A stretch of 64,000 nt of DNA from Nothopassalora personata (GCA_033816765.1 CM066291.1:3968001-4032000); one strand, 5' to 3'; counted from the first letter of the stretch, positions 32,162 through 43,786 are shown. A program made the numbers and translations. Notes: generated by a model from the letters alone, not told the origin.

Positions 32162-33043
32162 AGGTGTCGGGAGAGGGAAGACAAGGATAGCAGTTGCGAG
32201 GATGTTCAAGAGCAGTGAAGAAGGCCAAATTCGAGACGCTACATGGGCATGATCACACGGGCGGAGCTTCAAGGACATAGCACAGGTGGATTGGCATGTA
32301 CGAGAGAGCCCGCTGTCAGGCGCAGAGCGTGCTCTCACAGCAGTAGTCAAGAAGGAGTATCTGGATTGACTGTATATACTATGTAGACCTTGACACGATA
32401 GTACATGCAACAAGATTGAACATGGACCATGACAAAAGAAGGGTTCGCCAAAATTCCTCTCCATTGTATCTGAAGCTACGGCCACCTCGTGACTTTCTTA
32501 CTCACCATTTTCTCCTCTACATCCACCGATCGCCTTGAAATATCTGCGCGTGCAGTATTTGTTGGGCTGATCTGAAATGCACTCTTCGTCCCAGATGTGT
32601 TCCTTCATGTGGCTCTTCATCGCTTGCCCGCCTCAAATTTTGCTCTCCAGGCGGGATGATCTCGCGTTATGTAGACTGAGGTCTTACCTGGGCTGGCCTA
32701 GCTTGCTCGCACAAGCTCTGAGCCGTATGTTGTCTTCACCCGTTGTGGCGAAGGCTTGTGACGCCTCTACTGGTGCCTTTGCTCCGCTGAAGGTGCGCCA
32801 AGAAAGAGCCGACCCTCGAGGAGACAGCATTGTAGACGGCGACCACGTACAAACTGCAAGGTGGGGTGCAGGTGCGTCGGGTCATAGATTCACGGCGCTG
32901 GGCTGGTCTTCACTGGTGTATTGGATGGTATACATCCGGACTCGGCCGTACGTCTTCCAACACCGATTGCTTGAGGGAATGTGTACCCTCAGCAGCAACG
33001 AAGAGAAGATAATTCGAGTTGTAGTCGTGACTGAGGTGTTTCG
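32162..33043. other. Convergent intergenic region
   Basis: Between the 3' ends of VTC1 and the ataxin-2 gene. A 184-codon plus frame (32577-33131) lacks family features and overlaps the 3' end of the ataxin-2 gene on the other strand. Confidence 0.35.
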
Positions 33044-36000
33044 TCATTTCCCCTCATCGCCCTGCGGTTGCGCACTCATGCCCGGGCTACCGTGGTTAGG
33101 AACGGCATGCTGCTGTCTCGGGGTCATCTGAGGGAAGCCACCCGACATCGCTCGCTGCTGCTGAATATGGTATGGGTGCGGCTGCCCAGGAGAAGGGGCG
33201 AAGTTGGGCTGCATTGGCATGCCTGGCTGAAAGCCTTGGTGCGAGCCGCCGTGTTGCATCATTGGAGGGCGAGGACTGTTGTTGTTATATCCTCCCGGCC
33301 CGTGCTGCATGTGCGGCATATGTGGCTGAGCGTGCGGCGGCATTGGGGAGTAGTTCTGGTTAGGAACTGGTCCATTGATATAGCCTTGAGAAGGGTTCTG
33401 TACCATCATGTGGCCACCCATCTGTGGTCCCCGAAATTGCGGTCCTGGTGGAAAGCCGGGCTGCATTGGGCCCACTGCGAACGATTAGTACCATTTGACA
33501 AAGAATTCACAGGAACAACTTACTCTGTCCGGGCATTTGTCCAGGTAACATCACAGGTGGTCCTCCTGGAAGCGCTGGCTGCCTGTATTGCATCGACGGA
33601 CTCATGCCGTATCCTTGCATTGGCTGGGTAGGCATCATACCCATCGGTGGCACTTGTCCATTGAACGGCGCTACTGATACTTGCTGCACCCTTGGGGAGC
33701 TCTGAAGGGACCCATTAGGTCCCATGTGCTGCTGCAGGCGGGGATCGAAGGCTGGTCCATTGCCATGCTGATGTGGATAGAATGGGCGATGAGTTGGCGT
33801 CGCCATATTACCTGCTTGCATGTGTGGCGGCAGTTGGTGCGCATGAGGCATCTGGCCATTGGGATTGGGTGTTTGCATCGGCGACGGGCCTTGGCTCCGC
33901 GATGGCGCTTGGGGAAATCTGGTCTGATAGCTTGTGTTTTGGTTCGCAGGTGTGTGAGGCCATGTAGGAGGCGTGTTGTATGCCTGTGGGATGCCGCCAT
34001 TCGAAGCGTACTTTTTCTTCTCTGCTTCGCTATATTCCTTCTTGGCAAGTCTGTCCACGGGATTGAACGCGGACTTGAACTCTTTGACGTCCTTAACCTT
34101 GTCCTTGAAGAATGAGACGGTACTCTCGGCACGTGGCGCGACGTCGCTGGCCTTTCGTTGGGGACTCGGCGTGGTGCCAGTTGGTGTGAAATTCGATGCT
34201 GCTGGTCGAAACTCAAAAGCTTTGACATTGAGACGCGAGCCTGGGCTGAGTGGGTTCTCGGCAGTTGCAGGTCCACTGGGCATCCGCAGATCTGTCGGCA
34301 ATGGCTGTGGTCGTAAAGGCATACCTGGCAATTGGTTGTGCATGCGCGGATTGTTTGGACCACGAGGCGATGGTATAGGAGGGCCACCAGGACGCAGCGG
34401 CAGGCCAGTCAAGTTGCCTGACGCACGCGCTCTTGTTTGCTGATCGAAAGGTGCTTGGTTATTGGCAACACGACCAGCGCCCGATATGCTGCTTGAGGGA
34501 GCGGGTGAAGTAGCGCTCGATGCTTTGTCGCTGTTCTTCTCCTTCGCTCGTGCCTCCTCCTCCTCCTTCGCCGCTTGATCGGCCTTTTGCTTGATCTCGT
34601 TCTGCTTTACAGCGTCCTTGGCAAGTATGGGCACCAGATCCTCAGGCACGCGACTCTTGAGCTTGAAGTTTTCGGAAAACTTCTTGAGATCGTTGAGCTT
34701 CACGTTCTTCTCCTGTCTCTGGATGGAGCGCTTGGACTCCTGTGCCTGCCGAATCTTCAGCTTCTCGGTGTTGGCGAAGTGCTTGAAGGCATCGGCAGTG
34801 TCGCGAACGCGGTCTTCGGTGGTGCCCTTCTTCGCGACAGGAGGTACTGCCGATGGAGCTACGTCGGCGTCAGGTGCTCTCTTGGCTTCCATACGTGGCG
34901 CAGGTATAGGCTCCGGGATTGCAGCCGGCGGTGCTGTTGACTTGACTTGAGCTGATATGATGGCTGGGTCAAAAGGCGCGCCCGGCACAGTTGGGAGACC
35001 AGTCATCTGCCGCTGCGAAGGTGGCACGTATGAGTTGGCACCTCGCTTGGGCAGCTCCGAGGGCTCACGCCGCACCCCCGAGTACTTCTCTTCCTCGTCT
35101 TCCTCCCCATCGTGATCGGCGTTCTGGCGGCGCTCCTCGGCGACGTGAGCATTGGCTGGCAGAGACCTTTCAATCTCACGGGCAATCTTGTCCGCTTTCG
35201 CTGCAAGGTCTGAGTACTTCGGGTTGTCTCGTCTGATCGCCGTTGTGTACTGCTCTTCGTCGTACGTGGTGGTGACCCCATATAACTTCTCGTTGGCCCC
35301 GAACTGGTCCCATTGGGTATTGCCAGAAGACTCTAGGGAGAGGTCCACGGATGTGTCGGCGCCTAGGTCAAATCGCTGCAGCTCGCGTGCTCGTAGCATA
35401 TCTGATTCTCGGGCGGAGATCTGTGTGTCGGTGCGGAAGGAGGATCCCACGACGCCTGTAGACATTACCAAGTTAGCACGTGAAAGCAGCCGGAAGGATG
35501 ATGCATACCATTCTGGTGGGATGTGACGGACGTAGTAGAGACATCCTGCGCGGACAGGCAATCGCTATCTTGAATATCAAACGCCAGGATGTGCTCACTG
35601 CCCTCGCCGACGAGTTGTGATTCGTGCTCGGTGGCGCCGTTGACCAGCCCGTCAGTCGCGGGCGCTATCCGTCGCGCCATCTTGAGGACATATTGCGTCT
35701 TGGTTGCTTGCAGAGATGCGAAGCTGAAGACGCCAGTGTACTGCTCGCCAGACTTTAATGTGAGCTTAACATCCTTGCCCTGTATCCCGAAGTCAGCCTG
35801 TGTTTCTGCGAATCGGTCTCGCCGAACGTGGTACAAGCTGGTGGAACGATGCGCGTCGCAAAGTGCCCGCATGAGTGCTTACGTACAACAAATTGTGCGA
35901 GGAGGAACATGGAACGATCGTGTGAATGCTTGTCTGCATTGAGGGAATCTGTCGAGTTCCTGAGTTGCTGACCCTGTGAGGGGAGCTTGGGAGGAGGCTT

Positions 36001-36073
36001 CTCGGTGCCATTGAGGTTGGTGGACGAGTTACGCGCCGTGATCGGGTTGCGACCATTCTGCCAGGCGTTGGCG

Positions 36074-36108
<35 letters not shown>

Positions 36109-36447
36109 CCTGAAACGCCGATGCATTAGCACAGAATTGGGTGGAGAGGACGATGGTGATGTTGTGCTTGCAAGGCACACGAGTGCTGCCAGCGACCACC
36201 GCGAAGGTAGTTGTAATTGTTGCGAGAGACAAGACGGCGGGAGCGAGCTTGTGCTCATGAGAGCACGCTTCAGGGCGAGGCCGGGTTCTGTTCTGAGTGT
36301 CTCGGGATGGGTCTCGGGGTCTTACTTGTTATTCTGTGCCTGGCCGGCGTCCAAGACTTTCCCGCTGCTGCCATTCTTCAACTGCTGCTTCGACCCAGGC
36401 GCCGGGTGGGTCGTGTCACCGCCGTTCATATTCGAGACAGCCGACAT
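33044..36447 (-). CDS. PBP1: Ataxin-2 homologue (Pbp1)
   Basis: Five exons on the minus strand: 36447-36326, 36109-35887, 35779-35509, 35455-33524 and 33474-33044 (992 aa; all phases agree). Exon 2 opens with Lys-Lys and ten Gln. An Lsm-like fold follows ('RSMFLLAQFV-GKDVKLTLKS', 'GEQYTGVFSFAS'), then the LsmAD domain ('ARELQRFDLGADTSVDLSLE', 'TQWDQFGANEKLYGV', 'YDEEQYTTAI') at about residues 225-300, and a long Pro/Gln/Met-rich tail. Ataxin-2/Pbp1 binds poly(A)-binding protein, acts in mRNA polyadenylation and stress granules, and in yeast restrains TORC1. The C-terminal low-complexity Met/Pro/Gln region is typical of phase-separating Pbp1. It is divergent from BUD6. Confidence 0.93.
36075..36106 (+). 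repeat. (CTG)n repeat encoding the ataxin-2 poly-Gln
   Basis: About ten CTG units (CAG on the coding strand), only three bases from the exon-2 acceptor of the ataxin-2 gene. The run encodes ten consecutive Gln. Confidence 0.9.
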
Positions 36448-37390
36448 GGCAGCTCTGAAATGAGACGGCGGGCGATGGAGGGATTGGTTGTGCCGCGGCT
36501 CGGGCGACAGACGTGGTGTGGGAGGCTTCGTGTTGCTGCTTTACGCGCGCTACCTATGTGCGGAGAGCTCAAAGCTCAAGGCTCGCCTTGCTCAGGAGGA
36601 CGCGAACGTCGATCGTGCTCCAGACTTCGCACCGATCAAGTCCAGACAGAAGCGACAAGCTGAACACACCCAATGCGTGTGCTGAGAAGGGAAGGGAAGG
36701 GAAGAGGGAGTCGGGCGGGCGAGAGTGCACACTGCGGAGAGGAGATGTCGTTGTGTGTGGCAGTGGTGAGGTCTCGGTCTTGCTGCGGATGGAGCACTAA
36801 GCTTGGGAAGGCCAGTGCACACTTGGTCGGGGGTCTTGACTACAGAATAAGATGTCTGTGGATTGAAGCCACCGACACGGACAGACCTTTTTGGATCATG
36901 GACGTCAATCAAGGACGGCTTCTTATCGACACATGAAGCCGCTGCGAACACACGCAGAACGATGGCCAACTGGTGGAAAACGAGCGACTTGTTGCACGTG
37001 AGAGGATCGTCGTCGGGCAGGGGTGCACTTCTTATGCTGTCTGTAGAACTATGATGTGAAAGTCTAAGCCGATCGCGTCGCCGTGTGTGCGTGTGTCAGC
37101 TCTCCACCACATACCTGCTCTTCCTCTACTACTTCTGCTTCGTTCTGGGCGACACGCGGTGCTGTTGTCTCGAGTAATGTGTGTGTTCTTCGTCGACACT
37201 TTTCTCCGATACATACTTTTTGGTCCTTCCCCCAGGCGACAGGCGCTTGCGGCGCTACCAGCTCGTCCTCGGCGATCCCTTTCCAGTCAGTCACGTTGAC
37301 ATGACCTGTAGCGGTGCTAGCAGTCAGCGGCCACCACAGACCCAGCGTCCACATATCGAGACCGCCGGCGCACGCACATAGACAGCGACC
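36448..37390. promoter_or_regulatory. Divergent promoter region (PBP1 / BUD6)
   Basis: About 0.94 kb between the two divergent start codons. No frame with family features was seen; pyrimidine/purine-biased stretches are present ('gggaagggaagggaagaggg' near 36690). Confidence 0.45.
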
Positions 37391-40300
37391 ATGACCAGCA
37401 CACAACCACAGGCAGCTATGCCTGCAGAGGACCAGGCGCAGCGAGGCAGTGGTGGGAGTGGTTCGACCAGATCAACAAGGTCGCGGCAGCAAAACGTAAG
37501 ATATGAGCGACAGTGGAGCATACTGCGCGCGCATACTGACCAAATGAAGCCGCAGCAACAGCTGTCCACCATCGAGAAATCCGTCACCCACCTCCTCGTC
37601 GCTACGAAACAGCTTCTGGAAACACTTACCATGTGGTCCACCCAGCGCGCCAGCGAGTCCGAAGTGTCCGACGTGTACGTGCGATTGGGTTACGAGTTCA
37701 ACATAGCTTGTCGGGCTTTCAACGCGATCGGCGTGGATACAGGCGACTTGGGTCCCGTGCCGGACATGTTGCGCGGCATACTAGAGGAGACGCTATCACA
37801 GGACGCCAGCCAGCAGAGCTTGGAGAAGTACTTGCCCAGGATCAGAGACATCATCATCAACTTACTGCATGGTCTTAAGAAGAAACAGCAGCGATTACGA
37901 CAGCGGAGTAACAGAGAAGGTGCTGGTGAACCATCCTCGAGGCCACCCAGGCAGGGCTCAACTGCAAGTACGATGAGTGCGGCTACGAATCTCACCGAGC
38001 AACTAGCGGACATACCATCAAGATACAGCAGCCAGCGATCGCTCGCGCAACGGCAAGGGAGTGGAGATCTTGGTGGGCCAGATCTACCTCCGCGGACAAC
38101 AAGCGTCCCAGGTGGACGGAACTCTCCTAAGAGGCATGGTGTCAGTCCGCAGAACAGCATCAGCGTGCAGCAGCCGCAGCAAGACGTCCTCAGCACATCG
38201 GCGAGCTCTTCTTCGTTGTCCAGCAGCACTATGCAGAACATCCCAGTCATTGCGCCATACCCTGAAGGAGATACGATGCCTACGAGCCAAGGATACAATC
38301 AGGGTCATTCATCTCCAGAACCGCCGAAGCCGCCTCCGAAACCAAACGATGCGCTTACGGCCCTGCAGCGAGGAGGTGAGCTGGAAAGAAGGGCTTCGAG
38401 GCGGTTCTCGGCATATCAAATACAGAAGCACCTGGGTGGGAGCAGTATCAGTGGTATTGGTGCGATACCTCCTAGTCAGAACTCGCCGGTACCGAATAGA
38501 GGTCGGGATGCGCGCGAGTCTATGAATGCAGTGAGGTCGCGAGCCAGTATGCTACACAGCCGCGCTCGGTCCCGGAATCAGAAGATCACCGTTGAAGCAT
38601 CGCCGAACCGAGATCTGGATGTGAGGAGAATATCCGAAGCGGACGAGAAGTCATCGCAACAACCAGAACTGGAGCATCCGCCGAAGCCATTTGCGAGCGA
38701 TGATCAAGCGGATAGTCCACTGGTCAAGACTCCTGAAGACAAGCTGGGTGGGTCGTTCCCTGCGCCTCCACCTGACAACTCGATCGGTGCGACCTTGAAT
38801 GGCCCAATTGAGGAGCCTTTCACACCAGATGGTAGCCTGGCCAACGATGACCACGAGAGAACTTTGGCCATTAAGCGGGAGCAGTCGGTGCGGATGGCCA
38901 GAGACTACACTCCTCCAGTGTGTCAGTTTCTGCCCGAGGACTCTCCACAGCCTGGAAAGCAGCTCACACTCTTTCTGCAATACAAAAGCAAGATCAAGAA
39001 GTTTGTTCTTTCCGATGGAGGCCAACTCACCCTGGCCAGATTACAGTTGGCTTTCATCGAAAAGTTCAATTGGAACACTCACAACAACGGCGTCGATCTA
39101 CCTGACATATATATCCAAGATCCTGTCTCTGGTGTACGCCATGAGCTGGACGATATCAATGATGTTAAGGAGCGAGCAGTTCTGGTGCTCAATGTTGAGG
39201 CACTTGACGAAGTCAAGCGGCACTTCGACGATGGCATTGGTGGTCTGCGACGCATCGTTGAAAGCATCAAGACTAGCGTTGACGACCAGCAGTCGGCGCT
39301 GCAAAGAGTGTCTGAACGTCAGCAAGAAACTGCAAAAGAACTTGCTAGCCTAGCTGCGGCGCCTCCGCCTGTTGCCGCATCTCGAACATCGAGCTCGCCG
39401 ACCACCGCCGCAAAAGATCTGTCTGGGAACCTCAGAGAGGTGCAATCCCTGCGTCGTGATCTTGCTGTTGTCCGTCAGACATACAAGTGTTTCATGTCAG
39501 ACACCGAATCAATGATGGCTACCTTGCGCTCAAAGGCTCAAGCCGTGAAGAAGGCGGCGGCTGATACTCTAATCCCCGACATAGACGAAACCACCGGTCG
39601 TTCCTATGTCAACAAAGGCAAGAAGAACCTTGGCGCCGACAGCGAGCGCATCGTCGATCGTGTCGATAATCTTCAAGATATCGTCGAGGATTTGCGCAAA
39701 GACGTTGTGCAGCGTGGTGTTCGACCGCTTGCACGACAACTTGAAGATGTCAGCAAGGACATCAGCACGGCTACAGCGGAACTCAAGAAGATGCAAGAAT
39801 TCCTCAAGCGCGAGAAGCCCATCTGGACCAAGATCTGGGAGAAAGAGCTACAGGTCGTCTGCGATGATCGAGACTTGCTTACTATGCAAGAGGAGCTCGC
39901 GGCTGACCTTGAGGACGATCTTGAGAAAGCAGCGCAGACTTTCGCACTGGTTGAGCAAGCAACGAAGCAGCAGAATCTGCAGAACCCGAATGGTAATGTT
40001 GGTGGGTCAAGATCGTCAAGCAGGACCCTTGCTATTGATCAAGGTGCGGACCCCCACAAAGCAAAAGACAGCGTGCTTGGAGAAGTTCGTGCACTCCAAC
40101 CCAACCACGAATCGCGCCTTGAAGCCATCGAACGCGCCGAGCGCGCCCGTCAACGAGAGCTTCAGAATCGTCAAGGCGGCGAATTCCAGCGCGAGCTCGG
40201 GACTTTCGTCGAAGAAGGCAAGCTCAAGAAGACAGGCGGTCACGAAGAAGTCGAGCGAATCCGCAAGCAGCGAGAAGAGAAAGCACGGCAGGAAGCTGCC

Positions 40301-40528
40301 GATCTCGCCGAACAGCGACGCAGAGAAGGCAGAAAGCGACAGGAAGAGGCTGCTGCAGCTGCTGAGGCGGCCGCTGCAGAGCCAGAGGTCCCTGCAGAGG
40401 AATCTACTGAGGATGGCGACAAGCTTGACGTCCCGACTGAGCCCCACAGCGAGAGTCACAGTCCCGAGCCGAAGTTTGAGGATGCCAAGGAAGAGGTCAG
40501 TACGCCCTCGACTGAGACCGGGCCGTAG
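37391..40528 (+). CDS. BUD6: Actin-interacting protein 3 (Bud6/Aip3)
   Basis: The frame is open from ATG 37391 to TAG 40528 (1045 codons). A 60-bp in-frame segment, 37496-37555, has donor GTAAGA, branch-like 'tactgac' and acceptor 'ccgcag', so the probable product is 1025 aa. The N-terminus holds 'QQLSTIEKSVTHLLVATKQL' and 'LETLTMWS', the conserved Bud6 N-terminal helix. The AIP3 domain begins near residue 505: 'LTLFLQYKSKIKKFVLSDGG', 'IEKFNWNTHNNGVDLPDIYI', 'HELDDINDVKERAVLVLNVE', followed by long coiled coils to the Glu/Ala-rich end. Bud6 binds actin and activates formins at polarity sites and septa. Between the two ends is a Ser/Pro-rich disordered region. Identification is firm. Confidence 0.92.
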   Translation: MTSTQPQAAMPAEDQAQRGSGGSGSTRSTRSRQQNVRYERQWSILRAHTDQMKPQQQLSTIEKSVTHLLVATKQLLETLTMWSTQRASESEVSDVYVRLGYEFNIACRAFNAIGVDTGDLGPVPDMLRGILEETLSQDASQQSLEKYLPRIRDIIINLLHGLKKKQQRLRQRSNREGAGEPSSRPPRQGSTASTMSAATNLTEQLADIPSRYSSQRSLAQRQGSGDLGGPDLPPRTTSVPGGRNSPKRHGVSPQNSISVQQPQQDVLSTSASSSSLSSSTMQNIPVIAPYPEGDTMPTSQGYNQGHSSPEPPKPPPKPNDALTALQRGGELERRASRRFSAYQIQKHLGGSSISGIGAIPPSQNSPVPNRGRDARESMNAVRSRASMLHSRARSRNQKITVEASPNRDLDVRRISEADEKSSQQPELEHPPKPFASDDQADSPLVKTPEDKLGGSFPAPPPDNSIGATLNGPIEEPFTPDGSLANDDHERTLAIKREQSVRMARDYTPPVCQFLPEDSPQPGKQLTLFLQYKSKIKKFVLSDGGQLTLARLQLAFIEKFNWNTHNNGVDLPDIYIQDPVSGVRHELDDINDVKERAVLVLNVEALDEVKRHFDDGIGGLRRIVESIKTSVDDQQSALQRVSERQQETAKELASLAAAPPPVAASRTSSSPTTAAKDLSGNLREVQSLRRDLAVVRQTYKCFMSDTESMMATLRSKAQAVKKAAADTLIPDIDETTGRSYVNKGKKNLGADSERIVDRVDNLQDIVEDLRKDVVQRGVRPLARQLEDVSKDISTATAELKKMQEFLKREKPIWTKIWEKELQVVCDDRDLLTMQEELAADLEDDLEKAAQTFALVEQATKQQNLQNPNGNVGGSRSSSRTLAIDQGADPHKAKDSVLGEVRALQPNHESRLEAIERAERARQRELQNRQGGEFQRELGTFVEEGKLKKTGGHEEVERIRKQREEKARQEAADLAEQRRREGRKRQEEAAAAAEAAAAEPEVPAEESTEDGDKLDVPTEPHSESHSPEPKFEDAKEEVSTPSTETGP

Positions 40529-41266
40529 AAAGACGCGGTCATCATTGGTCGAGAGGTAGTAGCTTCGACGCCGCTTATCAAAGGGACGCCGAAGGAATTC
40601 TGGGATCGGGGCTTCTAGATGACGAGGGTTTGATTCCGTGCGCGGTCGCTCTGGGTTGGTGCATATACAGAATGCCTTCGCAGCGGAAGGCAGTTTAGTC
40701 GTTTTAATGTGTGATGGTGGTTGATGGTGGTTGTGGTACAGAAGGTGTGGTTGGATGTACAGTCAGTCGTTGCCTTGGTGGTACTGCCTCGGCGTACAGA
40801 CCTGAAATAGAGACCGTGGTGGTGCACAGCAGCTCAGCAAACTCGCCTCATATATCCTGGGGTGCAAAAGTCGCACTGTCCGCAAGCACGTTTCGAGAAA
40901 TGCCGTGGCTTGTACTACCAGTATCGAAATAGCACAGCATCAGTGACCGCGTGGCTATGCCTCACCACCTGCAGAACGCCAACACCCACTCTCGACGAAA
41001 AATGCGAAGCACAACAGTCAAGTCGTCCACCATGGCCTCTCTACTCCACAGACGTCCGCACCATTGACGGCGGGCTGGACATCAATGGACACGAATGTTC
41101 CTAGATAGTCTGGTAATCGAGATGCTGCTGTTGCCGTTGCGTTTGTTCCCTGCGGCCCGGGGCCGATGCCGAAGCGGCGCTAGCGGATAATTTCAGTTCC
41201 ACATTACCAGGATGTCTGGTGTTGCCGCAGTTCTACCAATCCTTACAATTCTCGTCCGACCTCACG
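40529..41266. other. Intergenic region upstream of MPP10
   Basis: BUD6 3' UTR and MPP10 promoter. A TGG-rich stretch 'gatggtggttgatggtggtt' is at about 40711-40733. No gene was found. Confidence 0.4.
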
Positions 41267-43435
41267 ATGCGCTCCAAGAGGGCAGAAACAATACCATCAC
41301 GTCCTGAGCGGAAGTCGAAAGCAATGGCGACCACCAACGAGCTGTTGACGTCGCTGTCAAGTCGACCATATGAATTCCTGCAGCCCACTTTGCCCCTCTA
41401 CACCGATGCTGTCGCATACCTCAAGCACATCCTCGATCCCGTCGCAAAGGACGTCTCTGCTCGGCAGCAAGAGCGCCTGAAGGAAGCGCGGAAGAAGCGT
41501 AAGAGGCGAGGCGAAGAGCGGGATGAGGAGGAAGTTCTGAGGCTGAAGCAAATCCACACCGACGGCTTTGGCGTGGAGCAGATCTGGGAGCAGGCGCGGA
41601 GAGTCATAGATGCGGCGAGGGAGGAAGCGCAGCGAGACTACGCCGAATGGTCCAAGAAGCCGGGAGTGAAGGATACGGAGAAGGATGTCAACTTGGCCGA
41701 TCAGAGCATGTTCGACGAGGACGATCTTGAAGATGAAGACCTTGGCGTAGAAGGGGAAGACTACGAGATCGAGGGTGTGGACTCTGGTGAGGAAATGTAC
41801 GAAGGCAGCGATGTGACCGGCGATGACGAGAAAGACCAAGTCTTGGAAGATGATGACGAAGACATCGACATGGACGGCCATGATGACTTTGACGACATGG
41901 ATGAGGACGACGTCGAGGAAGAGCAGCCCGCAGAAGCATTCGTGGCAGACAAGTTTGGGCTCAACGACGGCTTCTTCTCCATTGACGACTTCAACCGGCA
42001 ATCGGAGTTTCTGGAACAGCGAGATGTACGAGGCGAAGATGACGGCGCTGCCAGTGACGAAGAGGACATTGACTGGGCTGCAGATCCGACACAAGCTGTA
42101 GCGACCGATGATGCCGAAGATGCGGACGGAGGTGCCGAGGACGATGAAGCAGACGGGCCTACCTTTGGTGATCCTGATGCGGAGAGTGAAGACGAAGACG
42201 AGGAAGTGGAAGAAGGCGAGCTCGATGGCACGGGAGGCATGGCGAACACCAACCATGTCATGTACAAGGACTTCTTTGCGCCTCCAGCACAGAAGAAGAG
42301 CAAGAAGAGCAAGAAAGGCCGGCCTCATGCACACAACCTTCCAGCCTCTGCGGCGTTGAAGCCACAGAACGACGAAGAGCGGGAAGACGACATGCAGCGG
42401 ACGATGGAGGCTGTACATCGTGATCTTTTCGACGAATCTGAAGAAGAGCCGGATGAGCATGATGAAGAACAGGATCCTGCAGATCCACGTTCAAGGAGAT
42501 CAGCACACGAGCGGCGAAAGGCTGCAATAGCGGAAGAGATCCGGAGGCTGGAGGCTGCCAATGTTGCGAAGCGAGACTGGCAATTGTCTGGTGAGGCGCG
42601 AGCTACTGATCGTCCTGTCAACTCGCTCCTCGAAGAAGACCTGGAATTCGAACGTGCTGGTAAGCCTGTGCCGGTGATCACCGCCGAGGTCAGCGAGTCT
42701 ATCGAAGAACTGATCAAGCGCCGCATTCTTGCACACGACTTCCAGGACATCCCACGGAGGCGGCCTGACGATCTCGCAACGGGCAAGGATGGCAAGCGAG
42801 GACGTCTGGACTTTGAGCTCGACAACAACAAGAGCAAGAAGGGTCTGGCGGAAGAATACGAAGAAGAATACAGCAAGCGCACAGATCCCAACTACGTCGA
42901 TATCAAAGACGAAAAGCTACAGAAGGAGCAGAAAGAGATTGAAGCCCTCTGGCGAGAAGTCTGTAACCAACTTGACAGCCTATCATCCTGGAATTTCCGA
43001 CCCAAGCAAGCCGCCCCACAAATGGACATTCGCGTCGACGCACCCACAATTACTCTTGAGGATGCCCGTCCAAACACAGGTGGCGAGGTCGCTACATCAC
43101 AACTTGCGCCGCAGGAAGTCTACAAAGCTGGCGAAGCCTCTAACAAGAAAGAGGAAGTTGTCGGCAAATCTGGCTTACCCAAGGCGAGGGAGGAGATGGA
43201 TCGTGATGAGCGGAAGCGTAGAAGAAGGAGAGAGAAGGAACGGATCAGGAAGGCTGGTGCGAATGAAGCACCTGAGACGCAGACGAGGAAGGCGAAGGAG
43301 AAGAACGGGGTCATTGGTGACCTGAAGAAGGGTAATGTCAAAGTGATCGGCAAGAAGGGCATGCTTACGGATGTTGAGGGGAGAAATGCTGTCGGCAACG
43401 GAAATGGTCAGGGTGCTGGGCAGTATAAGCTGTAA
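41267..43435 (+). CDS. MPP10: U3 snoRNP protein Mpp10
   Basis: One exon. The frame is open from 41219, where only GTG is available; ATG 41267 is taken (722 aa), and ATG 41324 (MATTNELLTSLSSRPYEFLQ) would fit the family start equally well. The order is typical for Mpp10: N-terminal 'RPYEFLQPTLPLY', long acidic tracts rich in Asp/Glu, the core motif 'FGLNDGFFSIDDFNRQSEFL' near residue 230, 'MYKDFFAPP', 'GKPVPVITAEVSESIEELIK', 'RILAHDFQDIPRR' and the C-terminal 'EVCNQLDSLSSWNFRPK'. Mpp10 works with Imp3 and Imp4 in the small-subunit processome in the nucleolus, cutting pre-rRNA around 18S. The 367-codon antisense frame here is a shadow of the acidic repeats. Confidence 0.93.
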   Translation: MRSKRAETIPSRPERKSKAMATTNELLTSLSSRPYEFLQPTLPLYTDAVAYLKHILDPVAKDVSARQQERLKEARKKRKRRGEERDEEEVLRLKQIHTDGFGVEQIWEQARRVIDAAREEAQRDYAEWSKKPGVKDTEKDVNLADQSMFDEDDLEDEDLGVEGEDYEIEGVDSGEEMYEGSDVTGDDEKDQVLEDDDEDIDMDGHDDFDDMDEDDVEEEQPAEAFVADKFGLNDGFFSIDDFNRQSEFLEQRDVRGEDDGAASDEEDIDWAADPTQAVATDDAEDADGGAEDDEADGPTFGDPDAESEDEDEEVEEGELDGTGGMANTNHVMYKDFFAPPAQKKSKKSKKGRPHAHNLPASAALKPQNDEEREDDMQRTMEAVHRDLFDESEEEPDEHDEEQDPADPRSRRSAHERRKAAIAEEIRRLEAANVAKRDWQLSGEARATDRPVNSLLEEDLEFERAGKPVPVITAEVSESIEELIKRRILAHDFQDIPRRRPDDLATGKDGKRGRLDFELDNNKSKKGLAEEYEEEYSKRTDPNYVDIKDEKLQKEQKEIEALWREVCNQLDSLSSWNFRPKQAAPQMDIRVDAPTITLEDARPNTGGEVATSQLAPQEVYKAGEASNKKEEVVGKSGLPKAREEMDRDERKRRRRREKERIRKAGANEAPETQTRKAKEKNGVIGDLKKGNVKVIGKKGMLTDVEGRNAVGNGNGQGAGQYKL

Positions 43436-43597
43436 GCATGTACAGATTGCTATATCTCGGCTTTGGGTCGCAATGTCGGTACATCTGAGTAGCTACGCTT
43501 CGTATGTACGCAAGCTGGACTGCGGAAAGTCTGGAATACTGAGAAAATGCGCTTTCTCGGGTGGCGTAGCCTCAAGGGACTCGACTTCTTGTCCCTC
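43436..43597. other. 3' region of MPP10
   Basis: Short gap with no gene; 3' UTR expected. Confidence 0.35.
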
Positions 43598-43786
43598 TTA
43601 GTTGGTTGTGAGAACGAGCTCGTACATCGCATGGAGTAGCTCGGCTGGTAGCTTGTTCAAGAAGCTGCAGCAACTGTCGCTGTTATGCCACTCGCCGATG
43701 CCGGTGGCGTTTGTTATCTTGTTACGCTCACTAGGATCAGTCCTGCTGTCTCGAGCCACTTTCGACGTGCTCATGGGACCAGACAT
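43598..43786 (-). pseudogene. F-box-like relic A
   Basis: A 62-codon minus frame ends 'CSFLNKLPAELLHAMYELVL', the F-box-like helix pair, followed directly by TAA. Downstream in the same frame the sequence stays open for about 33 more codons. No second conserved block is recognisable. It belongs to the same family as relics B and C. Confidence 0.45.

Noticed and set aside
41357..42460. 367-codon minus frame antisense to MPP10
   Set aside because: It mirrors the Asp/Glu-rich coding strand (GAx codons give open antisense frames) and shows only low-complexity hydrophobic residues; MPP10 on the plus strand is certain.
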